DNA from: Caballeronia sp. GAFFF1
GTDB taxonomy: Bacteria > Pseudomonadota > Gammaproteobacteria > Burkholderiales > Burkholderiaceae
DNA length: 60,586 nt
Assembly: GCF_023630705.1 (NCBI RefSeq)
Contig: NZ_JALQEM010000017.1
Location: forward strand, 1 to 60,586
Reading direction: 5' to 3'
Below are positions 7,974 to 16,525 of this stretch, one piece after another. The number at the start of each line of letters is the position of its first letter. The stretch's first letter is position 1. The notes beneath the pieces were generated by a model. The model saw nothing but the letters and a program-made list of their open reading frames with translations, searched no databases and was not told the DNA's origin. The position numbers and the translations under genes were made by a program.

Positions 7974-9515
7974 ATGAGTCCGCAGGAATACAAGATCGAA
8001 ACGTTGGGCATTGTCGGCAGCGGCGCGATGGGGCGCGGCATCGCGCAGATCGCGGCGCTCGCCGGACTGACCGTGCGTCTCTACGATGCGAATCCGCAAG
8101 CACTGGAAGCCGCGCGTGCGTATCTGTCCGAGACATTCGGCAAGCTCACCGCCAAGGGCAAGCTGAAGGAAGCGGACGCGCACGCCGCGCTCGCCCGCGT
8201 CCAAGACGCGACGGACATCGGCGAGCTTTCCGACTGCGGCGCGGTCGTCGAGGCGATCGTCGAGAATCTCGAGATCAAGCGCGGACTCTTTCGCGAACTC
8301 GAAGCGGTCGTCGGCGACGCGTGCATTCTGGCGTCGAACACGTCGTCGCTGTCCATTACCGCGATCGCGGCGGGCTGCGCGAAACCGGAACGCGTCGCGG
8401 GCTTTCACTTCTTCAACCCGGTGCCGCTCATGCGCGTGGTCGAAGTCATCGACGGCTTGCGCGGCGACCGAAAAGCCGGGGACGCGCTGATGGAACTCGC
8501 CCGCCGCATCGGTCACACGCCGGTACGCGCGAAAGACATGCCGGGCTTCATCGTGAATCACGCCGGGCGCGGCATGAACACCGAAGGCCTGCGCGTGGCG
8601 AGCGAAGGCGTCGCGAGTTTCGCGGACATCGACCGCATCATGCGCGAGCAGGCGGGCTTTCGGCTCGGGCCGTTCGAGCTGCTGGATCTGACCGCGCTCG
8701 ACGTCTCGCATCCGGTGATGGAGTCGATCTATCACCAGTTCTACGAGGAGCCGCGCTTCACGCCTTCGCCCATCACCGGCACGCGGCTCGCGGGCGGGCT
8801 GATCGGGCGCAAGGCGGGCGAAGGGTTTTATCGCTACGTGGAAGGCAAGCAGCAAGTGCCGGACGAGCCGCCCGCGCCGACGCAATTGCCGGCGCGCGTA
8901 TGGATCAGCCGCGCGTCGCCCGCTGCGCGCGAGCAGGTGCTCAAAGTGATCGCGAAGCACGACGCCGCCGTGCACATCGACACGGGCAACACGCCCGCGC
9001 CCGATTCGCTCATCGTCGTGACGCCGCTCGGCTTCGACGCGACCACGACCGCCGTCGCCGAACATCTCGACGCCACGCGCGTCGTCGCCGTGGATACGCT
9101 CTTTCCGCTCGATACGGTCGCGCGCCGCACCGTCATGACGACGCCCGCGACCACGCCCGCCATGCGCGACGCAGCGCACGCGCTCTTCGCCGCCGACGGC
9201 GTGCCGGTCACCGTCATCCGCGATTCGACCGGCTTCGTCGCGCAGCGCGTGGTCGCGACCATCGTGAATATCGGCTGCGACATCGCGCAGCAAGGCATCG
9301 CGACGCCTGCGGACATTGACCTCGCCGTGACGCTCGGGCTGGGCTACCCGCGCGGGCCGCTCTCGCTCGGCGATTCGCTCGGCGCCACGACCATTCTCAC
9401 GATTCTGCGCAACATTCAGAGCGCGCTCGGCGATCCGCGCTATCGCCCTTCTCCGTGGCTCACGCGCCGCGCGCAGCTCGGACTTTCGCTTACCCATACC
9501 GAGGAGCTCCGATGA
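7974..9515 (+). CDS. 3-hydroxyacyl-CoA dehydrogenase (PaaH/FadB2-like)
   Basis: 513 residues from the ATG at 7974, with GAGGAG upstream (spacing a little long). The NAD-binding Rossmann motif is GIVGSGAMGRG (about 13-23); SNTSSLSITAIA and HFFNPVPLMRVVEVI are the signature segments, followed by a 3HCDH C-terminal domain (PGFIVNHAGRGMNTEG). A second C-terminal 3HCDH domain (VIRDSTGFVAQRVVATIVNIG) follows, the PaaH-type architecture. It oxidises 3-hydroxyacyl-CoA to 3-oxoacyl-CoA with NAD in the cytoplasm. Its stop overlaps the start of the next gene (ATGA), so it is translationally coupled to the enoyl-CoA hydratase. Confidence 0.94.
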   Translation: MSPQEYKIETLGIVGSGAMGRGIAQIAALAGLTVRLYDANPQALEAARAYLSETFGKLTAKGKLKEADAHAALARVQDATDIGELSDCGAVVEAIVENLEIKRGLFRELEAVVGDACILASNTSSLSITAIAAGCAKPERVAGFHFFNPVPLMRVVEVIDGLRGDRKAGDALMELARRIGHTPVRAKDMPGFIVNHAGRGMNTEGLRVASEGVASFADIDRIMREQAGFRLGPFELLDLTALDVSHPVMESIYHQFYEEPRFTPSPITGTRLAGGLIGRKAGEGFYRYVEGKQQVPDEPPAPTQLPARVWISRASPAAREQVLKVIAKHDAAVHIDTGNTPAPDSLIVVTPLGFDATTTAVAEHLDATRVVAVDTLFPLDTVARRTVMTTPATTPAMRDAAHALFAADGVPVTVIRDSTGFVAQRVVATIVNIGCDIAQQGIATPADIDLAVTLGLGYPRGPLSLGDSLGATTILTILRNIQSALGDPRYRPSPWLTRRAQLGLSLTHTEELR

Positions 9516-10300
9516 GCGCCGAACTGCTGACACACCGGCCCGCAGGCAGCGACACCACGCTCGTGCTCAAGCTGTCCAATCCGGGCGCGCGCAACGCGCT
9601 GCATCCGGACATGTACGCGGCCGGCATCGAAGCGCTTTCGACGGCCGAGCGCGACAACTCCGTACGCGCCATCGTGCTCACCGGCGCCGACAACTTCTTC
9701 TGCGCGGGCGGCAACCTGAACCGGCTGCTGGAAAATCGCGCGAAAGACCCGTCGGTGCAGGCGCAAAGCATCGACATGCTGGCCGAATGGATCAGCGCGC
9801 TGCGGGCGTCGACGAAGCCGGTCATCGCGGCGGTCGAAGGCGCGGCGGCCGGCGCGGGCTTTTCGCTCGCGCTCGCGTGCGATCTGATCGTCGCCGCCGA
9901 CGACGCGAAATTCGTCATGTCGTATGCGCGCGTGGGCCTCACGCCGGACGGCGGCGCTTCATGGTTCCTGTCGCGCGCCCTGCCGCGCACGCTCGCGAGC
10001 GAGGTGCTGCTCGAAGCGAAGCCCATCGGCGCGTCGCGTCTGCACGAAGTCGGCGTCGTCAACCGGCTGACGAAGAAAGGCATCGCGCTGGATGCCGCTA
10101 TCGCGTGGGCCGACGATCTCGGCAGCGTGTCGCCGAAGGCGCTCGCGCGCATCAAGTCGCTGATGAATGCGGCAGACGTGCAGCCGCTCGCCGCGCATCT
10201 CGATATGGAGCGCGACGCTTTCGTGGATGCGCTTCATCACGGCGACGCGCTCGAAGGCATCACCGCGTTCCTCGAAAAACGCCAGCCGAACTATCGCTGA
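9512..10300 (+). CDS. Enoyl-CoA hydratase/isomerase family protein
   Basis: 262 residues from the ATG at 9512, with GAGGAG 5 bases upstream and an ATGA overlap with the upstream gene. Crotonase-fold landmarks are visible: the oxyanion-hole segments DNFFCAGGNLNRL and VEGAAAGAGFSLALACD, and the FVMSYARVGLTPDGGAS region. It probably hydrates a 2-enoyl-CoA to a 3-hydroxyacyl-CoA, working with the coupled dehydrogenase. Substrate chain length cannot be read from the sequence, and an isomerase role remains possible. Confidence 0.92.
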   Translation: MSAELLTHRPAGSDTTLVLKLSNPGARNALHPDMYAAGIEALSTAERDNSVRAIVLTGADNFFCAGGNLNRLLENRAKDPSVQAQSIDMLAEWISALRASTKPVIAAVEGAAAGAGFSLALACDLIVAADDAKFVMSYARVGLTPDGGASWFLSRALPRTLASEVLLEAKPIGASRLHEVGVVNRLTKKGIALDAAIAWADDLGSVSPKALARIKSLMNAADVQPLAAHLDMERDAFVDALHHGDALEGITAFLEKRQPNYR

Positions 10301-10304
10301 GATC

Positions 10305-11030
10305 ATGGCTCGCTACGACCTGCCGAAGCGGCGGCGCATTTTCCTGATGCGTCACGGCGACGTGACCTATTTCGACGACACCGGCCGCGCCATCGACCCT
10401 GAAAGCGTGCCGCTCAACGCGCGCGGCCGCGAGGAAGCGAGCGCGGCGGGCCGCGAGTTCGCCGCGCAAAACGTCCGCTTCGATCGCGTGATCGCGAGCG
10501 GCCTGCCGCGCACCATCGAGACGGCCGAGCGCGTGCTCGCGGAAACGGGCCAGGCGGCGCAAATCGAAATCTGGCCGGAGTGGCAGGAGATTCGTGGCGG
10601 ACGGCTCGCGAATCTTTCCACGAGCGATATCGAGCGCGCCTTCCTCTCCGTGTTCGACGGCGTCGTGCCCGAAGAGACGCAGTTTCTTGGCGGCGAGACC
10701 ATCGGCCAGTTGCTCGAGCGCGCCTTGCCCGCCGTGACGAGGCTGCGCGCGGACACGTCGTGGGACACGGTGCTGCTCGTGCTGCACGGCGGCGTTAATC
10801 GCGCGCTGCTCTCGCATGCGATCACGGCGGGCGGGCGCGCGTTCTTCGGGCATTTGTCGCAGGCAACGGGCTGCATCAACGCGCTCGATGTCGGCGACAA
10901 ACCCGGCGACTGGGTCGTGCACGCCATCAATCATTCGCCGCCCTCGCCGCTGCACGCGGACGTGCGGAACACGACGATGGAACTGCTTTACGCGCAGTTC
11001 GTGAAGTTCAAAGCGAGCGACATGGACTAG
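10305..11030 (+). CDS. Histidine phosphatase family protein
   Basis: 241 residues from the ATG at 10305, four bases after the hydratase stop. The phosphoglycerate-mutase-like RHG motif is R16-H17-G18 in FLMRHGDV, with the second catalytic histidine in VLLVLHGGVNRALL and a conserved arginine in VIASGLPRTIETA. Such enzymes remove phosphate from small molecules or proteins through a phosphohistidine intermediate. Its place between beta-oxidation genes and an APH-type kinase is notable; the substrate is unknown. It is cytoplasmic, with no signal peptide. Confidence 0.9.
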   Translation: MARYDLPKRRRIFLMRHGDVTYFDDTGRAIDPESVPLNARGREEASAAGREFAAQNVRFDRVIASGLPRTIETAERVLAETGQAAQIEIWPEWQEIRGGRLANLSTSDIERAFLSVFDGVVPEETQFLGGETIGQLLERALPAVTRLRADTSWDTVLLVLHGGVNRALLSHAITAGGRAFFGHLSQATGCINALDVGDKPGDWVVHAINHSPPSPLHADVRNTTMELLYAQFVKFKASDMD

Positions 11031-11059
11031 GCATCGCGCATACAAAAACGGAGGAGACG

Positions 11060-12172
11060 ATGGCAGACAACGATACAAATCAGCACTCCGACTTTTCAGC
11101 ATTCGAAGGCACGCGCCCCGTGCACGAAGGCCAACGCTTCGACGCCGATGCGCTCGCGGCATGGCTCGCCGCGCACGTCGATGGCTTCGCCGGCCCGCTC
11201 GCCGTCGAGCAGTTCGCGGGCGGTCAGTCCAACCCCACGTTCAAGCTCGTGACGCCGTCGCTCGTGACGCCGTCGCGCGCGTACGTGATGCGCGCAAAGC
11301 CCGGCCCCGCCGCCAAGCTGCTGCCGTCGGCGCATGCAATCGAGCGCGAGTATCGCGTGATGGATGCGCTCGCCACTACAGGCGTGCCGGTCGCGCGCAT
11401 GCTGGCCTTGTGCGAGGACGAAAGCGTGATCGGCCGGGCGTTCTACGTGATGGAGTTCGTCGAAGGCCGCGTGTTGTGGGACCCGTCGCTGCCCGGCATG
11501 ACGCCCGCCGAACGCGCCGCGATCTACGACGAAACCAACCGCGTCATCGCGGCGCTTCACACGGTCGATGTCGAAGCCGCCGGACTCAACAGCTACGGCA
11601 AGCCGGGCAATTACTTCGAGCGGCAGATCGGGCGCTGGAGCAAGCAGTACGTCGCGTCGCAGACCGAGAAGATCGACGCGATGGATCGCCTAATCGACTG
11701 GCTGCCGCAGCATGTCCCTGCGTCGTCGGCGGCGAAAGTCAGTGTCGTGCATGGCGACTTCCGGCTAGATAACCTCATCTTTCATCCGAACGAGCCGCGC
11801 GTGCTCGCGGTACTCGACTGGGAACTCTCGACGCTCGGCGATCCGCTCGCCGATTTCGCGTATCACTGCATGGCGTGGCATGTCGATCCGTCGCAGTTCC
11901 GCGGCATCGCCGGGCTGGACTGGACCGCGCTCGGCATTCCCGACGAAGCCGCGTACGTCGCGCGTTATTGCGAGCGGACGGGCTTGAACATCGAGGGCGA
12001 CTGGAACTTCTATCTCGCCTACAACATGTTCCGCATCGCCGCGATCCTGCAAGGCATCATGAAGCGCGTCGTGGATGGCACGGCGGCGAGCGCGCAAGCC
12101 ATCGACGCAGGCCGCCGCGCCCGGCCGATGGCCGAACTCGCATGGCGATACGCGCAGAAAGCCGGCGCATGA
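11060..12172 (+). CDS. APH-type phosphotransferase, ACAD10/ACAD11 N-domain and LvaA-like
   Basis: 370 residues with GAGGAG 3 bases before the ATG at 11060. The kinase-like core is clear: [10 protein letters not shown] near residue 231 (catalytic loop) and [12 protein letters not shown] near 253 (metal-binding Asp). This exact motif combination is typical of the aminoglycoside-phosphotransferase-like domain fused to acyl-CoA dehydrogenases in animal ACAD10/11, and of Pseudomonas LvaA, which phosphorylates the 4-hydroxyl of 4-hydroxyacyl-CoA. The acyl-CoA dehydrogenase gene follows after 22 bases, supporting that role. Antibiotic modification is unlikely given this context. Confidence 0.88.
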   Translation: MADNDTNQHSDFSAFEGTRPVHEGQRFDADALAAWLAAHVDGFAGPLAVEQFAGGQSNPTFKLVTPSLVTPSRAYVMRAKPGPAAKLLPSAHAIEREYRVMDALATTGVPVARMLALCEDESVIGRAFYVMEFVEGRVLWDPSLPGMTPAERAAIYDETNRVIAALHTVDVEAAGLNSYGKPGNYFERQIGRWSKQYVASQTEKIDAMDRLIDWLPQHVPASSAAKVSVVHGDFRLDNLIFHPNEPRVLAVLDWELSTLGDPLADFAYHCMAWHVDPSQFRGIAGLDWTALGIPDEAAYVARYCERTGLNIEGDWNFYLAYNMFRIAAILQGIMKRVVDGTAASAQAIDAGRRARPMAELAWRYAQKAGA

Positions 12173-12194
12173 CAACGGATCAGGAGACGAGCCC

Positions 12195-13421
12195 ATGAAC
12201 TTCGAATACACGCCGAAAGTGGAGGCGTTGCGCGCGAAACTGCACGCTTTCTTCGACGCGCATATCTATCCGAACGAGAACGCATTCCGCGACGAAATCG
12301 CGGCGAATCGCGCGGCCGGCAACGCGTGGGTTCCGACGCGCCTCATCGAAGCGTTGAAGGACAAAGCGCGCGGCGAGGGGCTGTGGAACTTGTTCCTGCC
12401 GTCGTCGGAACGCGGCGCCGGTCTGACGAATCTCGAATACGCGCCGCTTTGCGAGATCATGGGCCGCGTGCCGTGGGCGCCCGAAGTCTTCAATTGCAGC
12501 GCGCCCGACACGGGCAACATGGAGACCATCGAACGCTACGGCACGGATGCGCAAAAAGCCCAATGGCTCGAACCGCTTCTGCGGGGCGAGATCCGCTCGG
12601 CGTTTTTGATGACTGAGCCGGAAGTCGCTTCATCGGATGCCACGAATATCCGCTGTAGCATCACGCGCGACGGCGACAGCTACGTCATCGATGGCCACAA
12701 GTGGTGGTCGTCCGGCGCGGGCGATCCGCGCTGCAAGGTGTTCATCGTGATGGGCAAGACCGACCCGGACGCGCCGAAGCACGCGCAGCAGTCGATGAGT
12801 CTCGTGCCGGCGGATGCGGAAGGCATCACCGTGCATCGCCCGCTGAACGTGTTCGGCTACGACGACGCGCCGCACGGTCACATGGACATCACGCTCGACA
12901 AGGTCCGCGTGCCGGCCGCCAACATGCTGCTCGGCGAAGGACGCGGCTTCGAGATCGCACAGGGGCGGCTCGGGCCGGGACGCATCCATCATTGCATGCG
13001 GCTGATCGGGCTCGCGGAGCGCGCGCTGGAACTCATGGCGAAGCGCACGCTTACGCGCGTCGCGTTCGGCAAGCCCGTCGCGCAACATGGCGTGACGCAG
13101 GAACGCATCGCCGAGGCGCGCATCATGATCGACCAGGCGCGGCTGCTCACGCTGAAGGCCGCCTACATGATGGATACCGTCGGCAACAAGGGCGCGCGCG
13201 GCGAGATCGCGATGATCAAGGTGGTCGCGCCGAACGTCGCGTGTCAGGTAATCGACTGGGCGATCCAGGCGCACGGCGCGGCGGGCGTCTGCGACGATTT
13301 TCCGCTCGCGTACGCGTACGCCTCGGCGCGCACGTTGAGGCTTGCGGACGGACCCGACGAAATGCATCGCAATGCGATTGCAAAGCTGGAGCTTGCGAAA
13401 TACATGGAACCGCGCCACTGA
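12195..13421 (+). CDS. Acyl-CoA dehydrogenase, ACAD11/LvaC-like
   Basis: 408 residues from the ATG at 12195, 22 bases downstream of the phosphotransferase. The flavin/substrate segment [16 protein letters not shown] and the C-terminal [16 protein letters not shown] are characteristic of the ACAD10/11-type acyl-CoA dehydrogenases rather than classical short-chain ones. In the LvaA/LvaC and ACAD10/11 systems this partner removes the phosphate from 4-phosphoacyl-CoA to give an enoyl-CoA or a 3-hydroxyacyl-CoA. Here it should supply substrate to the upstream hydratase and dehydrogenase (inference). FAD enzyme of the cytoplasm. Confidence 0.92.
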   Translation: MNFEYTPKVEALRAKLHAFFDAHIYPNENAFRDEIAANRAAGNAWVPTRLIEALKDKARGEGLWNLFLPSSERGAGLTNLEYAPLCEIMGRVPWAPEVFNCSAPDTGNMETIERYGTDAQKAQWLEPLLRGEIRSAFLMTEPEVASSDATNIRCSITRDGDSYVIDGHKWWSSGAGDPRCKVFIVMGKTDPDAPKHAQQSMSLVPADAEGITVHRPLNVFGYDDAPHGHMDITLDKVRVPAANMLLGEGRGFEIAQGRLGPGRIHHCMRLIGLAERALELMAKRTLTRVAFGKPVAQHGVTQERIAEARIMIDQARLLTLKAAYMMDTVGNKGARGEIAMIKVVAPNVACQVIDWAIQAHGAAGVCDDFPLAYAYASARTLRLADGPDEMHRNAIAKLELAKYMEPRH

Positions 13422-13537
13422 TTCACCGTAGCGAGCCACGGGCGAATTCTGCACGGCCAGCGCAAACATGCTCTAATTTTCGCTGCCATTCCGCGAGCCG
13501 CGCGCGAATGCGTCACCTGCAAGAACGAGGAGCGCAC

Positions 13538-14227
13538 ATGATCGACGTGTATAGCTGGCCGACGCCCAACGGGCACAAGATTCACATCATGCTGGAGGAA
13601 ACCGGCCTCGAATACCGGGCTCATCCCGTCGATATCGGCGCGGGCGACCAGTTCACGCCCGACTTTCTCGCCATCAGCCCGAACAACAAGATTCCCGCGA
13701 TCATCGACAACGACGGTCCGGAAGGCAAGCCGTTCGCGCTGTTCGAATCGGGCGCGATCCTCGTGTATCTCGCGGAGAAAACCGGCAAGTTCCTGCCCGC
13801 CGACGCCATCGGACGCTATACGACCATTCAATGGCTGATGTTCCAGATGGGCGGCGTCGGACCGATGCTCGGGCAGACGCATCACTTCCGTAACTACGCG
13901 CCCGAGAAAATCGACTACGCGATCAACCGCTACACCAACGAAGCGCGCCGGCTCTACGGCGTGATGGACAAGCAACTCGGCGTCACGCAATACCTCGCGG
14001 GAAACGAGTACACGATTGCGGACATCGCGACGTTTCCGTGGACGCGCTCGTGGGAGAACCAGGGTATCGTGCTCGATGAATTCCCGAACGTGAGGCGCTG
14101 GTTCGATGCGATCGCGGCGCGGCCGGCCGTGGAGCGCGGCGTGCAGGTGCTGGCGCGCGAACGCAAGCCCTTCACGGACAAGGAGAAGGAAGTGCTGTTC
14201 GGCGCGACGCAGTACGCGAAGCGCTAG
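13538..14227 (+). CDS. Glutathione S-transferase family protein, YfcG-like
   Basis: 229 residues from the ATG at 13538, with ACGAGGAGC upstream. The N-terminal thioredoxin-like domain carries WPTPNGHKI and NNKIPAI, and FESGAILVYLAEK binds the glutathione gamma-glutamyl group. The all-alpha domain has QWLMFQMGGVGPMLGQ, which matches the YfcG/Ure2p-like (nu) class known for disulfide-bond reductase activity. The first motif has Thr/Asn rather than a classic catalytic Ser or Tyr, as in that class. Its stop codon shares the palindrome CTAG with the stop of the convergent MaoC gene. Confidence 0.92.
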   Translation: MIDVYSWPTPNGHKIHIMLEETGLEYRAHPVDIGAGDQFTPDFLAISPNNKIPAIIDNDGPEGKPFALFESGAILVYLAEKTGKFLPADAIGRYTTIQWLMFQMGGVGPMLGQTHHFRNYAPEKIDYAINRYTNEARRLYGVMDKQLGVTQYLAGNEYTIADIATFPWTRSWENQGIVLDEFPNVRRWFDAIAARPAVERGVQVLARERKPFTDKEKEVLFGATQYAKR

Positions 14228-14679
14228 ATCGCGGCAGGCGTCCGCAGGCCGAAGAGCGCAGCGGAATCGACGGTCAGCACCAGTTCGCCGTCCTGATTAT
14301 GCGCTTCCCAGCGTGTCGAGACGATACCGCGATCGGGCTTGCTCTTCGACACGCGCTTGTCCAGCACGCGCACGGTGAGCCGCACCGAGTCGCCGACGCG
14401 CACGGGCTTGAGCCAGCGAATGTTGTCGAGACCGGGCGAGCCCATCGACGTCGAATCGGCGAGCATGTCGCGCACGAGAATGCCCATCATTGCGGAGCAC
14501 GTGTTCCATCCGCTCGCGACCAGTCCGCCGAAATGCGACGCCCTGCCCGCTTCCTTCGAGAGATGAAACGGCTGCGGATCGTAGCGGCTGGCGAAGTCGA
14601 TGATCTCCTCGCGGCTGAAGGTATGCGCGCTCAGCGTCACCGCCGCGCCGACTTCAAAATCCTCGAAGCTGTAGGTCAT
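14224..14679 (-). CDS. MaoC-like hot-dog dehydratase
   Basis: A 151-residue single hot-dog domain protein. The hydratase-2 type catalytic Asp and His are in FASRYDPQPFHL. It probably hydrates or dehydrates an acyl-CoA (R-specific enoyl-CoA hydratase type), although many short MaoC proteins have other acyl thioester substrates. AGAGGA lies just upstream of the ATG. It points against the catabolic cluster and overlaps the GST gene tail-to-tail by 4 bases, so the two transcripts would be antisense at their ends. Confidence 0.9.
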   Translation of the reverse strand: MTYSFEDFEVGAAVTLSAHTFSREEIIDFASRYDPQPFHLSKEAGRASHFGGLVASGWNTCSAMMGILVRDMLADSTSMGSPGLDNIRWLKPVRVGDSVRLTVRVLDKRVSKSKPDRGIVSTRWEAHNQDGELVLTVDSAALFGLRTPAAI

Positions 14680-14895
14680 GGGTAGGTCCTCTTTTTAGCG
14701 TCAGACAATCGAAGGCGGCAGGAAGCGCCGGATCGCGCTCCAAGAAGCGCGTTCGGTGCGATTGATGCGGGGAAATGGGGCAATGCGAGGCGAGACGGCG
14801 GCAAGACGGCAGCCGTGACACGCAACGAAGGAATGACGACTCATACGCGATGTCTCCTTGTCGGGCCGAAGCCGGGAAGACGCCGCGTTCAGCCT

Positions 14896-15345
14896 TTACT
14901 GCAGCGGCTCCTTCAACGCGGCCGGCACGGGCAGCGGCATTACTTCGATGCCTTCTTCCAGCAAAGCGTGCGCGTCTTCCGGCGTCGTGACGCCGCGAAT
15001 ATTGCGCGCCGGCGCTTCGTTGTAGTGAATGCGCCGCGCCTCTTCAGCGAAACGTTCGCCCACGTTTTCGGTCTTCTCGATCAGCTCTCGCATGAACTGG
15101 AGCGCACGCGCCTGGATGGCGGCCGCATCGGGCGATGCTTTGGGCGCTTGCGCTTGCGCCTGCGCCTCCCCACGCGCCGAAGACAAATTCAGGCGCGGCG
15201 CGGACGGCATGCGGCTGACATCCGTCGTCGAGCAAACGGGGCACGCGACCAGCTTGCGGCTCAGCTGCGACTCGAATTCTTCGGTCGAAGCAAACCAGCC
15301 TTCAAAGCGATGTTCGTGCGAGCACTTTAAATCGAGGACCTTCAT
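14896..15345 (-). CDS. DUF1178 family protein, zinc-ribbon-like
   Basis: A 149-residue protein. The N-terminus has a treble of cysteines, C8 (DLKCSHEH) and C35-x-x-C38 (ACPVC), with nearby histidines, a probable zinc ribbon. An Ala/Gln/Pro-rich linker follows, then a conserved C-terminal part (RELIEKTENVGERFAEEA...GVTTPEDAHALLEEGIEV). DUF1178 has no known function. It is the last gene of the minus-strand series that begins at nuoA, after a terminator-like hairpin at 15507-15529, so it may have its own promoter. Confidence 0.9.
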   Translation of the reverse strand: MKVLDLKCSHEHRFEGWFASTEEFESQLSRKLVACPVCSTTDVSRMPSAPRLNLSSARGEAQAQAQAPKASPDAAAIQARALQFMRELIEKTENVGERFAEEARRIHYNEAPARNIRGVTTPEDAHALLEEGIEVMPLPVPAALKEPLQ

Positions 15346-15506
15346 GCTGATGGGACTTCGGTGAGTTTATCTCAGAATCGCGTTTTTCGAACGATCGTGC
15401 GTTGATCTCGTGACCTCGGGGCGTCGGGAAATACCCGCGTGAGCGAGCGACTTCAGATTCTAGCTGTTCGGCGGTTTCGCCGCCGAGCGCTGGCGTCAAA
15501 ACGACA

Positions 15507-15529
15507 AAAGCGGCCAACGCGGCCGCTTT
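15507..15529 (-). terminator. Terminator after the nuo-DUF2818-NUDIX series
   Basis: A 9-bp perfect stem (AAAGCGGCC with GGCCGCTTT) around AACGC, followed on the minus strand by TTTTGTCGTTTTG. It lies 27 bases after the NUDIX stop. Confidence 0.75.
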
Positions 15530-15555
15530 CCGTGATGACAGAGCCAGCCGGCGTC

Positions 15556-16155
15556 TTACACAGCCGCCGTCCTGCCCGCCTGCCATTCGCCCGAGCGGAT
15601 CTTCTCCAGCCAGAACGCGCCGATGATCGTCTTCACGTCGCTGATCGTGCCGTCTTTGACCCACGCCATCAGTTGCGCTTCGTCCGCGATGAACGTTTCG
15701 AGGAACTCGCCTTCGTCGAGCTTGGCGTCGCCAGCCGTGAGACCGCGCGCCAGGTACAGGTCGATGAATTCGGTCGAATACGAAATGACCGGATGAATGC
15801 GCGTCAGAAAGATCCAATCACGCGCGGTATAGCCGGTTTCCTCCTGCAATTCGCGCTTGGCGCACGTCAGTTCGTCCTCGTTCGGATCGAGCTTGCCTGC
15901 CGGAAATTCGAGCAGCACGCGCCCGACCGGATAGCGGAACTGACGTTCGAGCAGCACGCGGCCGTCGTCGAAAACCGGCAGGATCATCACCGCGCCCGGA
16001 TGCTCCACGAATTCGCGCGTGGCGTGCTTGCCGTCGGGCAACGCCACCGTATCGCGCTTGAGCGTGAGGAACTTGCCTTCATGCAGCGTGACGCTTTCGA
16101 CCTTCGTCTCGATGAGGCCGTCGTCGTTATCGGAAACGGAGAACTGGTCTGCCAT
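15556..16155 (-). CDS. NUDIX hydrolase, ADP-ribose pyrophosphatase-like
   Basis: 199 residues. The Nudix box begins at G87 with GKLDPNEDELTCAKRELQEE and fits the pattern G-x5-E-x7-REUxEExGU (R101, E102, E105, E106, G108). Upstream segments VMILPVFDDGRVLLERQFR and YPVGRVLLEFPAG are typical of the ADP-ribose/NDP-sugar hydrolase subgroup (NudF type), so hydrolysis of ADP-ribose or a related dinucleotide is the likely reaction. It follows the complex I operon, where NAD turnover makes biological sense, but that link is inference. Confidence 0.92.
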   Translation of the reverse strand: MADQFSVSDNDDGLIETKVESVTLHEGKFLTLKRDTVALPDGKHATREFVEHPGAVMILPVFDDGRVLLERQFRYPVGRVLLEFPAGKLDPNEDELTCAKRELQEETGYTARDWIFLTRIHPVISYSTEFIDLYLARGLTAGDAKLDEGEFLETFIADEAQLMAWVKDGTISDVKTIIGAFWLEKIRSGEWQAGRTAAV

Positions 16156-16204
16156 CTTGCACCCTGTGCCGGTTAAGCAAACAGCCGCCGAGGGCGCGAA
16201 GCCA

Positions 16205-16525
16205 TCAGCGGCGTTTGACGAGATATTGATAGGTGAAGCCCGGAAACGCGAGCACCACGAACAGACTGAAGGTGATGGCGTAGAACTGCCATCCCTGATC
16301 GAAACGGTTGCCGGCGCGCGCTTCGAGCATGAAGCCGAGCGCGCCGACCACGAAGTAGAGAACGATCAACTCGCCGATCCTGATCCACGCGCTTTTCTTC
16401 GCCGCCTGATGGCGGGTCGGCGCCGGCAACCGCACCGGCACGACAGCGAAGAGGCGCTGGTTCAGGAACGGCACGTTGGCGCCGACGAGCGCCAACAGCA
16501 CGATGAACCAGCCTGCAGCCGACAT
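16205..16525 (-). CDS. DUF2818 family membrane protein
   Basis: 106 residues from the ATG at 16525, whose A overlaps the last base of the nuoN stop (TAATG), so translation is coupled to nuoN. About three membrane segments are visible (WFIVLLALVGANVPFL, IVLYFVVGALGFMLE, FYAITFSLFVVLAFPGF). DUF2818 proteins sit directly after nuoN in many betaproteobacteria. An accessory or assembly role for complex I is suggested only by this position. Confidence 0.9.
   Translation of the reverse strand: MSAAGWFIVLLALVGANVPFLNQRLFAVVPVRLPAPTRHQAAKKSAWIRIGELIVLYFVVGALGFMLEARAGNRFDQGWQFYAITFSLFVVLAFPGFTYQYLVKRR

Noticed and set aside
7818..9533. 571-codon minus-strand frame antisense to the 3-hydroxyacyl-CoA dehydrogenase
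   Set aside because: Product is Arg/His-rich, typical of the complement of GC-rich genes. The plus-strand gene has clear motifs.
11060..12172. Aminoglycoside resistance phosphotransferase
   Set aside because: The kinase motifs match the ACAD10/11 and LvaA type, and the gene sits among acyl-CoA genes, so drug modification is unlikely.
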